Origin: CAVPDE01 sp964580575
GTDB lineage: Bacteria; Desulfobacterota; DSM-4660; Desulfatiglandales; HGW-15
Length of the DNA stretch: 63,952 bases
Reading direction: 5' to 3'
Assembly (NCBI GenBank): GCA_964580575.1
Contig: CAZOLJ010000018.1
Span: 1 to 63,952 of the forward strand
Shown here: positions 8,874-17,193 of the stretch, in pieces
Numbering within the stretch: the stretch's first letter is position 1
Layout of the letters: every line of letters begins with the position of its first letter
Program-made: the position numbers and the translations under genes
Notes under the pieces: generated by a model
Database searches by the model: none
Seen by the model: the letters and a program-made list of their open reading frames with translations, nothing else
What the model was told of the DNA's origin: nothing

Positions 8874-9701
8874 TTTGCCCTTTCTGACCAGGGTTCTCTT
8901 TTCTTCAGGGATAGGAGGTGGAACAGGCTCGCCCGAAAATTTCTTCACCGATTCAAACCGAGGAGGGCAAACTTCAAAACACGTTCCGCACTTGATGCAT
9001 TTATCCTGATCGATGACATGGATCCGGTTCTTGCCGCCTACAATCGCCTCTGCAGGGCATCTCCTGAGGCAGGTCATGCAGGCCTGACACTTTTCCGGAT
9101 CAATGTAGTACGAGACCATTTCACTGAAGAGCCTTTCGATCTCCTCTTTCGTGAAGAGTCCGTCGTATTCTTCCGGTGTTTTGAGGCGCGAGGACAGTTT
9201 CTCCTGGTTCGCCAGCTTAAAGTACGGGACCAGCTTGGACATTTCCGCAAGTCTCGACTTCAGTTCATATCGGTCGATTCCTTCGCCTTCACCCAAAGGC
9301 CCTAACGCTTTCACCTTCTTGACAAAACCATTAACGCCTTCCACAAAAAGGTTGGCTTCAGCGCCCGACATGAATTCGATTCTCAATCGTTCCGGGTTGA
9401 GCCCTATGTGTTCCATGATCCGTTTCAACAGGAGCACCATGTTCAGGGCATGGTAATTTCCGTGAGTCACATAATTGCATTCATTCAAGCGGCAGCCGCC
9501 GATAAACACCCCGTCCATTCCGTTGGAGAAGGCTCTGAGGACAAAGCCCATGTCCACTCGACCGGAACACATGACCCGGATCAGCCTCATTTCAGTCGTA
9601 TACTGTAGTCTGGAAACTCCAGCCAGGTCAGCAGCCCCGTATGCTCACCAGTGGCATACAAAACCTAGTAGTCTGGGTTTAAATTTGGGTCCTGCACTCA
9701 T
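8865..9701 (-). CDS. MvhD/BamF-like Fe-S selenoprotein (contains selenocysteine)
   Basis: Electron-transfer subunit joining an MvhD (FlpD) domain to a C-terminal two-cluster ferredoxin; 278 residues including selenocysteine. Starting at the ATG at 9701 (GGGGAG upstream), the frame meets UGA at 9645-9647, at residue 19, in the motif FVCHW-U-AYGAADLAG. Methanogen MvhD has Cys at this place, in the [2Fe-2S]-binding CxWC motif, so reading UGA as Sec restores the family N-terminus in frame. After it come the conserved RVMCSGRVD and GGCRLNECNY, then CQACMTCLRRCP and CIKCGTCFEVCP. A SECIS-like hairpin follows the UGA. In HdrA-MvhD complexes this subunit feeds electrons to the bifurcating HdrA flavin; BamF is the corresponding Bam protein. 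An annotation that starts at the internal ATG (9590) would lose the active N-terminus. It is the last gene of the operon. Confidence 0.9.
9610..9622 (-). promoter_or_regulatory. SECIS-like hairpin of the MvhD-like selenoprotein
   Basis: On the mRNA, 22 nt after the UGA, CUGGA-GUU-UCCAG forms a perfect 5-bp stem with a GUU loop. A stem with G at the start of a small apical loop some 16-37 nt after the UGA is the known pattern of bacterial SECIS elements. Confidence 0.6.
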
Positions 9702-9765
9702 TTTTGTTCTCCCCTTTTCTTGGGTGCAACTTGCGACTTTCTAGAAAGCCAGAAGACGCCTTCTT

Positions 9766-9812
9766 CTGTCATTCCCGCGGAGGCGGGAGTGACGACCTGG
9801 AATGATTCTTGC
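9766..9812. repeat. Short GTCATTCCCGC dispersed repeat, copy 2
   Basis: GTCATTCCCGCGGAGGCGGG followed by AGTGACGACC: inverted CCCGC/GCGGG arms between GTCA and TGAC ends. It lies in the ~175-nt gap between the HdrA-like and MvhD-like genes. Because it sits inside an operon, it does not look like a terminator (no T-run). Confidence 0.6.
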
Positions 9813-9876
9813 GAAGCCGTCCCGGCGGTCAGCGGCTCTGCTCTTACTGATCGCAGCGTAACTCCTTTTTGTGCTT

Positions 9877-12800
9877 TTACACGTCCCCTACCGCGGCATC
9901 CATGTGCGGCAAGCTCTCTTCCTTCGGGGCCATGGCATCGATAGCGCTGATGAGCTCCTCATCGGTATAGTGCTTCAGCTGGATAGCCCCTGTCGGACAC
10001 TTGGTATTGCAAAGGCCGTCCCCTTTGCAGAGAACCGGATTGACCGTCGCCTTCTTCCCCTGTTTTGTCTCGCGAAGCTCCAAAGCCCCGTAAGTGCAGG
10101 CGGACACACACGCCCCGCATCCCATGCACCGGCTTTCATTCACCTGGGCCACAGAGCCGGAGGCGACGACCGTATCATGGGAGAGAAGCGTTAAGACCCG
10201 GCCCGCAGCTCCATAAGCCTGGTTGATCGTTTCCTGCATAAACTTGGGGTAGTGAGCCAGTCCGCACAGATAAACGCCGTCCGTACCAAACTCGACAGGT
10301 CTCAGCTTGACATGGGCTTCTTTGAAGAAACCGTCCGGGCTCAACGTGACCTTGAACAGTGCAGCGATTTCTTTGGTTGCTGCGGAAGGAATCACAGCGG
10401 CCGCCAAAGCAAGGATATCCGCATCGATGACCAGTTTCTTCCCAAGAACATAATCCGTCGCCGTAACCTTCAAGACGGGCCGGCCTTCATCCGACTCACC
10501 CGTTTCCACCACGGGGGGATCCTGTGGCTCGTAGCGAATGAACTTGACGTCTTTGTTAGATGCATCCCGGTAAGAATCCTCTTTGAACCCATAGGTTCTC
10601 ATATCCCTGAAGAGAATCGTGATATCCATCTGGGGGTTTTTCTCTTTCAGCTTCAGGGCGTTCTTTACAGACTGGCTGCAGCATATCCGGCTGCAGTAAT
10701 TTCTGTCTTCATTTCTGCAGCCCACGCACTGGATCATCACAACGCTCTTTGCGTTAAGGATCTTCTCGTCTCCATTGGAGATCCGCTCCTCAAGATCGAG
10801 GTGGGTCACGACCCTTTCATCCTGTCCATAAAGGTATTCGGTCGGCCTATAGAGGTCAGCCCCTATGGCAAGGACGGCTGCACCATGTTTGATCTCCGTG
10901 ACTCCTGTTTCAGACTTCACCGTGGTCACGAAGTTGCCCACATACCCTGTGGCCTGCGTGATGGTCGCATCATGATAGACATGGATGAGCGGGTGCTGAT
11001 AGACCTTTGCGATCAAGTCGCGCAAATAGGCCTGCACGTCCAGCCCGTCCAGGGTGGAATGAATTCTTCGCACGATCCCGCCCAGCTCTTTGGCCTTTTC
11101 CACCAGGTGAACCTCATGTCTCTGGTTGGCTATGGAGAGCGCACAGTTCATGCCGGCGACCCCTCCACCCACCACCAGCGCCGCCTTGTCGACCGGCAGA
11201 TCAAACTCCTGCAACGGTTCCAAATGGCAGGCTCGGGCCACCGACATCCGGATAATATCCTTTGCCTTCTCTGTGGCCTCTTCCTTTTCTCTGGAGTGAA
11301 CCCAGGAGTTGTGCTCCCGGATATTGGCCATTTCACAGAAGTACTGGTTGATCCCCGCTTCCCTAACCGTGTCCCGGAAGAGCGGTTCAAGGGTCCTGGG
11401 GGAGCAGGCAGCGATCACCACCCGGTTCAACCCTTTTTCCTTTGTAATGTCCGTGATCTCTTTCGCGGAATTGGTGGCGCACGAAAACAGCTGTTCCTGA
11501 GCGTAGACCACATTGGGCAGGGTTTTGCAGTACTCAACGGTGTCAGGAACATTGACGATCCTTCCGATATTGGCCCCGCAATGACACACAAAGACCCCTA
11601 TCCTCGGCTCCTCTTTGGAGACATCCCTTTCCGTCGCATACACTCTTTCTTTGGCAAGATAGCCTCGCCTGTAGTCAAGGAGTTGACCGATCTGGGAACC
11701 GGCTCCGCTCGCGCTGAACACAGACTCCGGAATGTCGATGGGCCCCTGGAAGCCTCCGCTCACAAAGATCCCGGGCCTGTTGGTCACCATGGGATTGACC
11801 GGGTTGAGCTTGCAGAAATTGTTCGTGTCGAGTTGGATTCCGAATTTTTCCGCCATGTCCTTGGCCCCGACAGGAGGATTCAACCCGATGGACAAGACCA
11901 CCATGTCGAATTCTTCTTCTTTGACCCCATCCGCGAGGGTGGAATATCGTACCGTGACATTCTTGGTTTTGGGGTCCTCTCTCACGATGGAGGTGTAGCT
12001 TCTGATAAAACGAACCCCGGGGAGCTTCTCCGTCCTTTCGTAGTAGCGCTCGAAATCTTTCCCATAGGAACGAATGTCGTTATGGAAGACGGTGCACTCT
12101 GACTCTGCATGATGATCTTTCGTCAGAATCACCTGCTTTTGCGTGTAGGTGCAGCACACCGCTGAACAATAGCTGTTTTCGCCCGGAGTGACCCGCCTGG
12201 AGCCGACGCATTGAATCCAGGCGACCTTGTGGGGATGCTTCATGTCGGAAGCGCGCAGGATCTCCCCTGCGTAGGGCCCCGTGGAGCACAACAGCCGCTC
12301 ATAGTCCATACTGGTGACCACGTTCACAAACTCGCCGTAGTGATATTCCTTCTTCGTCTTCGGATCAAAGGGCTCAAAGCCGGGAGACAGAACGATCGCC
12401 CCCACGTTGATTTCTTTCTTCTGCGGTGTTTGCTTCAAATCGATGGCGTTGTTCTTGCAGACTCCTTCGCAAATGCGGCACTTGTTCTCTTTCAGATACA
12501 GACAGCTTTCGTCTATATAGGTGATCAGTGGAATGGCCTGAGCGAAATAGACATGCACTGCTTTATTCTTCGATATCTCCTGATTGTATTGATCAGGGTA
12601 TTTGGCAGGGCAGTATTCCACGCAGGTGGTGCACCCCGTGCATTTGTCTTCCAGAATATACCGGGGCTTCTTGATCAGCGTGACCTTGAAGTCTCCCACT
12701 TCCCCTTCGACACGATCGACTTCCGTGTACGTCAGGACCTCGATGTTCGGATGCCGGCCGACCTCGACCAGTTTCGGTGCGAGAATTCACATGGAGCAGT

Positions 12801-13002
12801 CATTGGTGGGAAAGGTCTTGTCCAGCTGCGCCATGTGGCCGCCGATGCTCGGGGCCTTTTCAACCAGGTAAACCTTGAACCCGGCCGTGGCAAGATCAAG
12901 GGAGGCTTGAATGCCGCTGATTCCCCCGCCTACAACCATGACGTCCCCATAAGGACTGTCTTCCAAACTCTTGGCAACCTGTTCCACTTGTTCTTTTTCC
13001 AC
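9877..13002 (-). CDS. HdrA/BamE-like bifurcation-type flavoprotein, selenoprotein
   Basis: Large FAD/Fe-S electron-transfer subunit of heterodisulfide-reductase type, 1041 residues. The GTG start at 13002 has GCGGAG upstream. The FAD motif VVGGGISGIQASLDLATAG is at residues ~23-41. The frame then hits UGA at 12787-12789 (residue 72) in NDCSM-U-ILAPKLVEVGRH. HdrA has Cys here (the CSxC-type motif after the first FAD loop), and the sequence continues without a gap or frame change, so UGA is Sec, not a break. Further domains: GCTTCVEYCPAKYP and CRICEGVCKNNAID clusters, a second FAD-binding fold (VVGGGVAGMNCALSIANQ) about two-thirds along, and a C-terminal ferredoxin (CMGCGACVSACTYG and CNTKCPTGAI). 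The double HdrA-like architecture fits BamE. It sits between the BamD-like and BamF-like genes. A frameshifted or split gene is the alternative, but the Cys/UGA coincidence and SECIS argue against it. Confidence 0.92.
12754..12771 (-). promoter_or_regulatory. SECIS-like hairpin of the HdrA-like selenoprotein
   Basis: Starting 15 nt after the UGA, CUGGUC pairs with GGCCGG (6 bp, including G-U pairs) around the loop GAGGUC. The AGGUC of the loop matches the critical AGGUCU loop of the E. coli fdhF SECIS, at a similar distance from the UGA. Confidence 0.72.
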
Positions 13003-13119
13003 GTCACTCCGCCTTTGTCCAATGTGTGATAGTTCTTCTACTCAAAGCCTTTAGCTGCAAACAAACCTAGCTTGAACCAGGACCGGGGGTGTGGCTCAAT
13101 GTATCTGAGCCTTAATACT

Positions 13120-14271
13120 TTATATGACTTCCTGGACGATCTCCGTGATGTCCTTGACCTCGATCTTCTCCGTCACGTTCAGGGTCAGCCTGCTGTCCTC
13201 AAACATGGTGATGCAGTAGGGGCACGCCGTGACCAGCACCTCAGCCCCAACCCCGATCGCCTGCTCCATCCTGAGGTCGGAGAATCTCTCCCCTTTTACC
13301 GTTTCCATCCAAACCCTGCCGCCGCCCCCTCCGCAGCAAAGACTGTCGATCCGCGACTCAGGCAACTCTGCCAGCTCCAGCCCGGGCACCTTCTTCAAAA
13401 TCCCACGGGGCTCCTCAAAGACGCCGTTGTGCCGACCCAGATAGCAGGGGTCGTGATAGGCCACTTTCTTGCCGTACTCCTTAGTGAAGTCAAGCTTGCC
13501 CTCTTTGACAAGCTGGTACAAGTACTGAGAGATGTGAATCACTTCGAAGTTCACCCTGAAATCGGGGTACTCGTTCTTGAAGGTGTGTAGGCAATGGGGG
13601 GAAGAAACCAGAATCTTTTTCACCCCATGGTCGATGAACGTTTTGATGTTTTCCTTGGCCAGGCGCTTGAACAGAGCCTCATCGCCGGTCTTGCGGATGC
13701 TTTCCCCGCAGCAATTCTCCGCAGACCCCAGGATCCCGTAATCGACCCCTGCCTGGTTGAGAATCGCGGCCGTGGCTCTCGCAACCTTTTTCGATCTCGG
13801 GTCATAGCATAGGTAGCAACCGGGAAAATACAGGAATTCCATGCCCTCGGTGAAGGGGTTGACCGAAAGCCCCTCGGCCCAGGCGGCCCGCTTTTCCCTG
13901 TCTTCGCCGAAGGGGTTTCCTTGAGCGACGAGGCCTGCGTTCACCGTGCGAACCGGCTTGACCGGTTTGGGAAAAACGCCGTATTCCGTGGCCACCCTGC
14001 GCAAGGCCACACCGGAGTCGATCTGCTGGACATCCCTGGGGCACAGCTGGGGGCATCGTCCACAGGTCGTACAACGCCAGATGTCCTCAGTTTCTATGTC
14101 CGTCAAACCGAAGGTGGCCTCCCGCACGATCTTGCGCATGCTGAAGGTCGTCACCTTGTTCCATGGGCAGACCACATCGCACAATCCGCACTGGAAGCAC
14201 CTCTTGAAGGCGTCTCCACCGCTCGCTTTGATGACATCGATGATCTCTTTGTAGGGCGCTACCGTTTCCAC
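13120..14271 (-). CDS. BamD/HdrD-like Fe-S protein with two CCG domains
   Basis: A 383-residue protein combining an HdrC-like ferredoxin with an HdrB-like catalytic part. The N-terminus has CFQCGLCDVVCP and CTTCGRCPQLCP (two [4Fe-4S] motifs, residues ~20-85). The rest carries two CCG (cysteine-rich) motifs: GSAENCCGES in the middle and SLCCGGGGGRVW near the end, with the partner Cys in FPGCYLCY and DPCYLGRHN. In heterodisulfide reductases these bind unusual [4Fe-4S] clusters; in Bam complexes BamD links the BamBC catalytic unit to BamE. The GTG start has AGGAAG 6 nt upstream. It follows the BamC-like gene by 35 nt and precedes the HdrA-like gene by ~117 nt. Confidence 0.88.
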   Translation of the reverse strand: METVAPYKEIIDVIKASGGDAFKRCFQCGLCDVVCPWNKVTTFSMRKIVREATFGLTDIETEDIWRCTTCGRCPQLCPRDVQQIDSGVALRRVATEYGVFPKPVKPVRTVNAGLVAQGNPFGEDREKRAAWAEGLSVNPFTEGMEFLYFPGCYLCYDPRSKKVARATAAILNQAGVDYGILGSAENCCGESIRKTGDEALFKRLAKENIKTFIDHGVKKILVSSPHCLHTFKNEYPDFRVNFEVIHISQYLYQLVKEGKLDFTKEYGKKVAYHDPCYLGRHNGVFEEPRGILKKVPGLELAELPESRIDSLCCGGGGGRVWMETVKGERFSDLRMEQAIGVGAEVLVTACPYCITMFEDSRLTLNVTEKIEVKDITEIVQEVI

Positions 14272-14306
14272 TGTCTTCCTTTGTCCTTCTCTTTTGCCAT
14301 AAGGGT

Positions 14307-14855
14307 TTAGGCCTTCTTTGCCAGGGACATTCGGGTAACGGTCTCCATGACCTTCTCCAACCCGTACTTGTCGATCATGGAATCCAATCCGATCTCCACG
14401 TCCTCCTGCTTCACTTCTTCTTCGACTTCCTCTTCCCTTTCTTCGTAAACCAGGGCGTCATTCAAGCACCACTGAACACACAAGGGCTTCTCCTGTTTCG
14501 GGTCGTCTTCACACATGTCGCATTTGAGCGGGAGACCGGAATCGGGCTCTTTGAAGAGGTCCCTGGACGGGCAGGACGCCCTGCAGAAGCTGCACTCGTC
14601 GTATTCCTTTCCGTCAATTACATATTTGTCTCTGCCCATACATTCGGCTTTGGCATATTCGCCCGCGTACACGGGAACATAGACGTCCCTGAGCGGTTCA
14701 TGAATCACCCGAATGCGGGACCTTGCCGGATTGTTGCTGCTGTATTTCGGGGCAGCGTGGAAGGCGGAGCACACGACCTCGCAGGCCCGGCAACCATTAC
14801 ACTTGTCCAGATCCACTTTTATGGTTTTGACGATTTTCTTTTTTTTCTCACCCAT
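14307..14855 (-). CDS. BamC-like ferredoxin subunit
   Basis: A 182-residue electron-transfer subunit with several [4Fe-4S] motifs: CNGCRACEVVC at the N-terminus, CSFCRASCPSRDLF in the middle, then CDMCEDDP and PLCVQWC. This matches DMSO-reductase-like FeS subunits and the BamC electron-wire subunit that binds directly to the tungsten BamB subunit. The C-terminal part is acidic (EEREEEVEEEV) and probably helical. It lies 21 nt downstream of the BamB-like gene, supporting a stable two-subunit complex. Confidence 0.87.
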   Translation of the reverse strand: MGEKKKKIVKTIKVDLDKCNGCRACEVVCSAFHAAPKYSSNNPARSRIRVIHEPLRDVYVPVYAGEYAKAECMGRDKYVIDGKEYDECSFCRASCPSRDLFKEPDSGLPLKCDMCEDDPKQEKPLCVQWCLNDALVYEEREEEVEEEVKQEDVEIGLDSMIDKYGLEKVMETVTRMSLAKKA

Positions 14856-14876
14856 GACGGCTGTCCCCTCTTCACC

Positions 14877-16886
14877 TTATTTCTTCTTTATTTCCGCCGA
14901 ACTCTCCTTGGGGGGGGTGCCTCCGTTGTCTGTCAAGATACCCCTCTTCAGGAAGTCCTCAGCGACGTAATCCAAACCCAGGGCTTGCAATGACTCCTTT
15001 GTCGGAATGCCCTCATGATTCCATCCCTTGAACTTGTAGTAGCCATCCAGGAGCTGCGTCTCAAGCTCGGGGAACCTCTTCTTCCAATGGTCTTCAGGCG
15101 GCTTCTCATCGGCTCTTCTCAAGCCTCTTCTCACGTTAATGGCTCTCACCAGGTTTCGGTTTCGGTGGAAGATTTGCGTCAGCCCGTCTTCATCCATATC
15201 CATTCCGGTCGCCGTGGAGATGAAGGCCGGCAAATTGTGGATGTGGTAGGGAGGCTTCAGGGGAAAGGACGACAAACCGGCGCACAACCCGAGAGCGTCA
15301 TCGATGTGGTGCATCTTCTCCTGCCAGTCCACGATTTCACAGCAGGCGTCGACCGGCGGGTAGAAGGGCATGGAGCGCTCCCCGCGGAATTCCCAATCCA
15401 GAACCCATTGCTTGAACTTGTCGCTGGGCGCCTGGACCCAGTCCCTCACAAAGGCTTCTCTCAGCTCCATCGTGGAAAAAGGCGCCTGGGGGAAATTCCC
15501 CTCGATTTGAGTGATGTTCATCTTTTCCCCGGTGGTATACATCAGGAAATAAATGGGATTCAGCATTCCCAGCTTGAGAGGGAGCTGCTCGTGTTTCTTG
15601 ATGACATTGTGCGCGTAGGCTTCCGCGCCCTTGCCAATCTGCTTGGCCGCCCAATAGGTGCCGTTGGCCAAAACATCTCCGATGCCTTCCCGCCGGACAA
15701 TGCGGTCCAGCAGCCAGTAGAATTTTCCTTCGTTGTCGGACGGGCAGCCGGCAAAGTCCGCATCCGACAAAATACCCGCTTCTTTAAGCTCAAAGCCGAA
15801 AGCCATGGCTTGCGGCATGGAGAATCCGTCCACTCCATACTCCGTTGCCCGCTGAGCGATTTTGAAACCGAAATCCAGGTCGTCTACAAAGGCCGCCATG
15901 GTGTAAGTGAGTTTCGTGAAGCATTTCATCATATAGGTGGAAACTCCGGGGGCGGAAATGATGGCACCGCACTTCATCGGGCAGTTGTAGCAGCTGATGA
16001 GCCGCTTCCGCACGGACTCCAGACTCCCTTTCCACTTCTCTTCGATTTCCTTGGTCCAGAACTCTTTTCTCCGGGTGCGGGCATTTCCCCACATGAAATT
16101 TTCGGTGTGCCACTTCTCATCCACATGGGCCATCTCCTGCGGCGACCCAAGCCCTGCTAGGATGGGCATGACCTCAGGAATGAGGTTGGGTGCCCGGACT
16201 TTGATGTACTGCAGCACCTCGTTGCAGAGTTGCATGAATTCAGCCGGTCGAGCAAGATTGACGTCCTTTGTTCCGCGAACGGCGATGGCCTTTAACCCTT
16301 TGTCTCCCATGACGGCGCCCAGGCCAAGTCGGCTGGCACTGGATCTGCCCTGCTCTATGGAAGCCATGTAGACCCTGTTTTCGCCGGCCAGGCCGATGGC
16401 CGCCACCTGGACTTTAGGATCCTTCAACTCCTGTTTAATCAGTTCTGCCGTTTCAACAGCGCCTTTCCCCCGGAGATGAGAGGCGTCCCGTATTTCCACT
16501 TTGTCGTTGTTGATATACAGATAAACCAGATTGGGCGACTTGCCGCGAAAGATCACTTTGTCATAACCGGCATACTTCAGTTCCGGTGCCAGAAAACCCC
16601 CCATCATGGAATACCCCATGAACAAGGTCTGAGGGGAATAGGTGGAAATAATGGTCCGATTCGCACCGGGCGCCGGTGTGCCACACAAAAGACCGGTGGC
16701 AAAGATCAGCAAATTGTCTGGAGAAAAGGGTTCAACGTCAGCGGGAACCCTATCCCACAAGATCTTGGCGTTAGTCCCTAGGCCTCCAAGATGAAGCTCG
16801 GTCAATCTTGGGTCGGTCTGCACCCTCTCAATATTTCCCCGGGTCAGATCAATTTCCAAATTAAACCCTGTCTCTGCATACCTCAT
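14877..16886 (-). CDS. BamB-like tungsten subunit (class II benzoyl-CoA reductase-type AOR)
   Basis: 669 residues, AOR family. In Geobacter-type benzoyl-CoA reductase, BamB holds W-bis-tungstopterin and reduces the aromatic ring of benzoyl-CoA without ATP. Evidence for BamB over generic AOR: near-identical opening MRYAETGFNLEIDLTRG, FeS ligands C299, C302 and C306 (SCYNCPMKC) plus C535, and Cys322 in YMMKCFTKLTY at the position I recall for the tungsten-ligating Cys of Geobacter BamB. Glu251, Glu257 and His260 (EKWHTEN) also sit at the numbers I recall for active-site residues. The following four genes have the BamC-D-E-F order. The aromatic-pathway genes bamA, bamG-I and a benzoate-CoA ligase are not in the window, so another CoA-thioester substrate remains possible. 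The ATG has AAGGGG upstream. Confidence 0.85.
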   Translation of the reverse strand: MRYAETGFNLEIDLTRGNIERVQTDPRLTELHLGGLGTNAKILWDRVPADVEPFSPDNLLIFATGLLCGTPAPGANRTIISTYSPQTLFMGYSMMGGFLAPELKYAGYDKVIFRGKSPNLVYLYINNDKVEIRDASHLRGKGAVETAELIKQELKDPKVQVAAIGLAGENRVYMASIEQGRSSASRLGLGAVMGDKGLKAIAVRGTKDVNLARPAEFMQLCNEVLQYIKVRAPNLIPEVMPILAGLGSPQEMAHVDEKWHTENFMWGNARTRRKEFWTKEIEEKWKGSLESVRKRLISCYNCPMKCGAIISAPGVSTYMMKCFTKLTYTMAAFVDDLDFGFKIAQRATEYGVDGFSMPQAMAFGFELKEAGILSDADFAGCPSDNEGKFYWLLDRIVRREGIGDVLANGTYWAAKQIGKGAEAYAHNVIKKHEQLPLKLGMLNPIYFLMYTTGEKMNITQIEGNFPQAPFSTMELREAFVRDWVQAPSDKFKQWVLDWEFRGERSMPFYPPVDACCEIVDWQEKMHHIDDALGLCAGLSSFPLKPPYHIHNLPAFISTATGMDMDEDGLTQIFHRNRNLVRAINVRRGLRRADEKPPEDHWKKRFPELETQLLDGYYKFKGWNHEGIPTKESLQALGLDYVAEDFLKRGILTDNGGTPPKESSAEIKKK

Positions 16887-16920
16887 TTTATTACCCCTTA
16901 CATGAAATCAATGGACACCG

Positions 16921-17046
16921 CTAACGGTGGTCGTGGCCGTCTAGATTCCACTCCGCCATCTCTTTGCCGTACACCTCCGGCTTGATCTTTCCGCGTTTTG
17001 TACAGGAGGAAGGGTGCTTGGATTCACTGGTCGTTTTTTTCATCCC
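16921..17046 (-). CDS. Possible small protein (41 aa) in the leader of the Bam-like operon
   Basis: The frame starts ATG-AAA-AAA-ACG and ends in a His/Asp-rich tail (AEWNLDGHDHR). A GGAGG lies about 13 nt upstream, farther than ideal. It falls between the predicted operon promoter (17157-17185) and the BamB-like start, so it would be the first translated ORF of the transcript. Composition is lysine-rich at the start and polar throughout. I do not recognise it; it may be a leader peptide or chance. A longer 62-residue version (start at 17109) is also open. Confidence 0.3.
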   Translation of the reverse strand, partial: GMKKTTSESKHPSSCTKRGKIKPEVYGKEMAEWNLDGHDHR

Positions 17047-17145
17047 GCATTTCTTCTGCCTCCAAAAGCGCCACACCTTTGGAAGGAGAGCAACCATTTG
17101 ATATGACATCCGATTTAGAACTTCTTCTGGTTGACGATCTGGTAA

Positions 17146-17185
17146 ATTGTAATTACAATCTAGCCATAATATAACTATGTGTCAA
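17146..17185 (-). promoter_or_regulatory. Promoter and palindromic operator of the Bam-like operon
   Basis: On the minus strand TTGACA (17180-17185) is followed after 17 nt by TAGATT (17157-17162). The perfect palindrome ATTGTAATTACAAT (17146-17159) overlaps the last bases of the -10 and the start region, the typical placement for a repressor. The expected 5' leader is ~260 nt. No regulator gene is adjacent. Confidence 0.6.
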
Positions 17186-17193
17186 GAGAAAAA

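Noticed and set aside
8865..9590. MvhD-like protein starting at the internal ATG at 9590
   Set aside because: This start removes the conserved N-terminal [2Fe-2S] motif; the upstream ATG at 9701 with a good ribosome site and the UGA-as-Sec reading restore it.
10252..12102. Long plus-strand ORF (616 codons) opposite the HdrA-like gene
   Set aside because: It is a mirror frame of a well-supported coding region; its translation is rich in His, Arg and Asp and matches no family. The same reasoning removes long antisense frames at 892-1701, 3269-4318, 15015-16160, 42012-42971 and 43191-44498.
12700..12790. HdrA-like gene as a frameshifted or split pseudogene
   Set aside because: The two parts are in the same frame, separated only by one UGA at a conserved Cys position, with a SECIS-like hairpin just after it; selenocysteine explains this better than decay.
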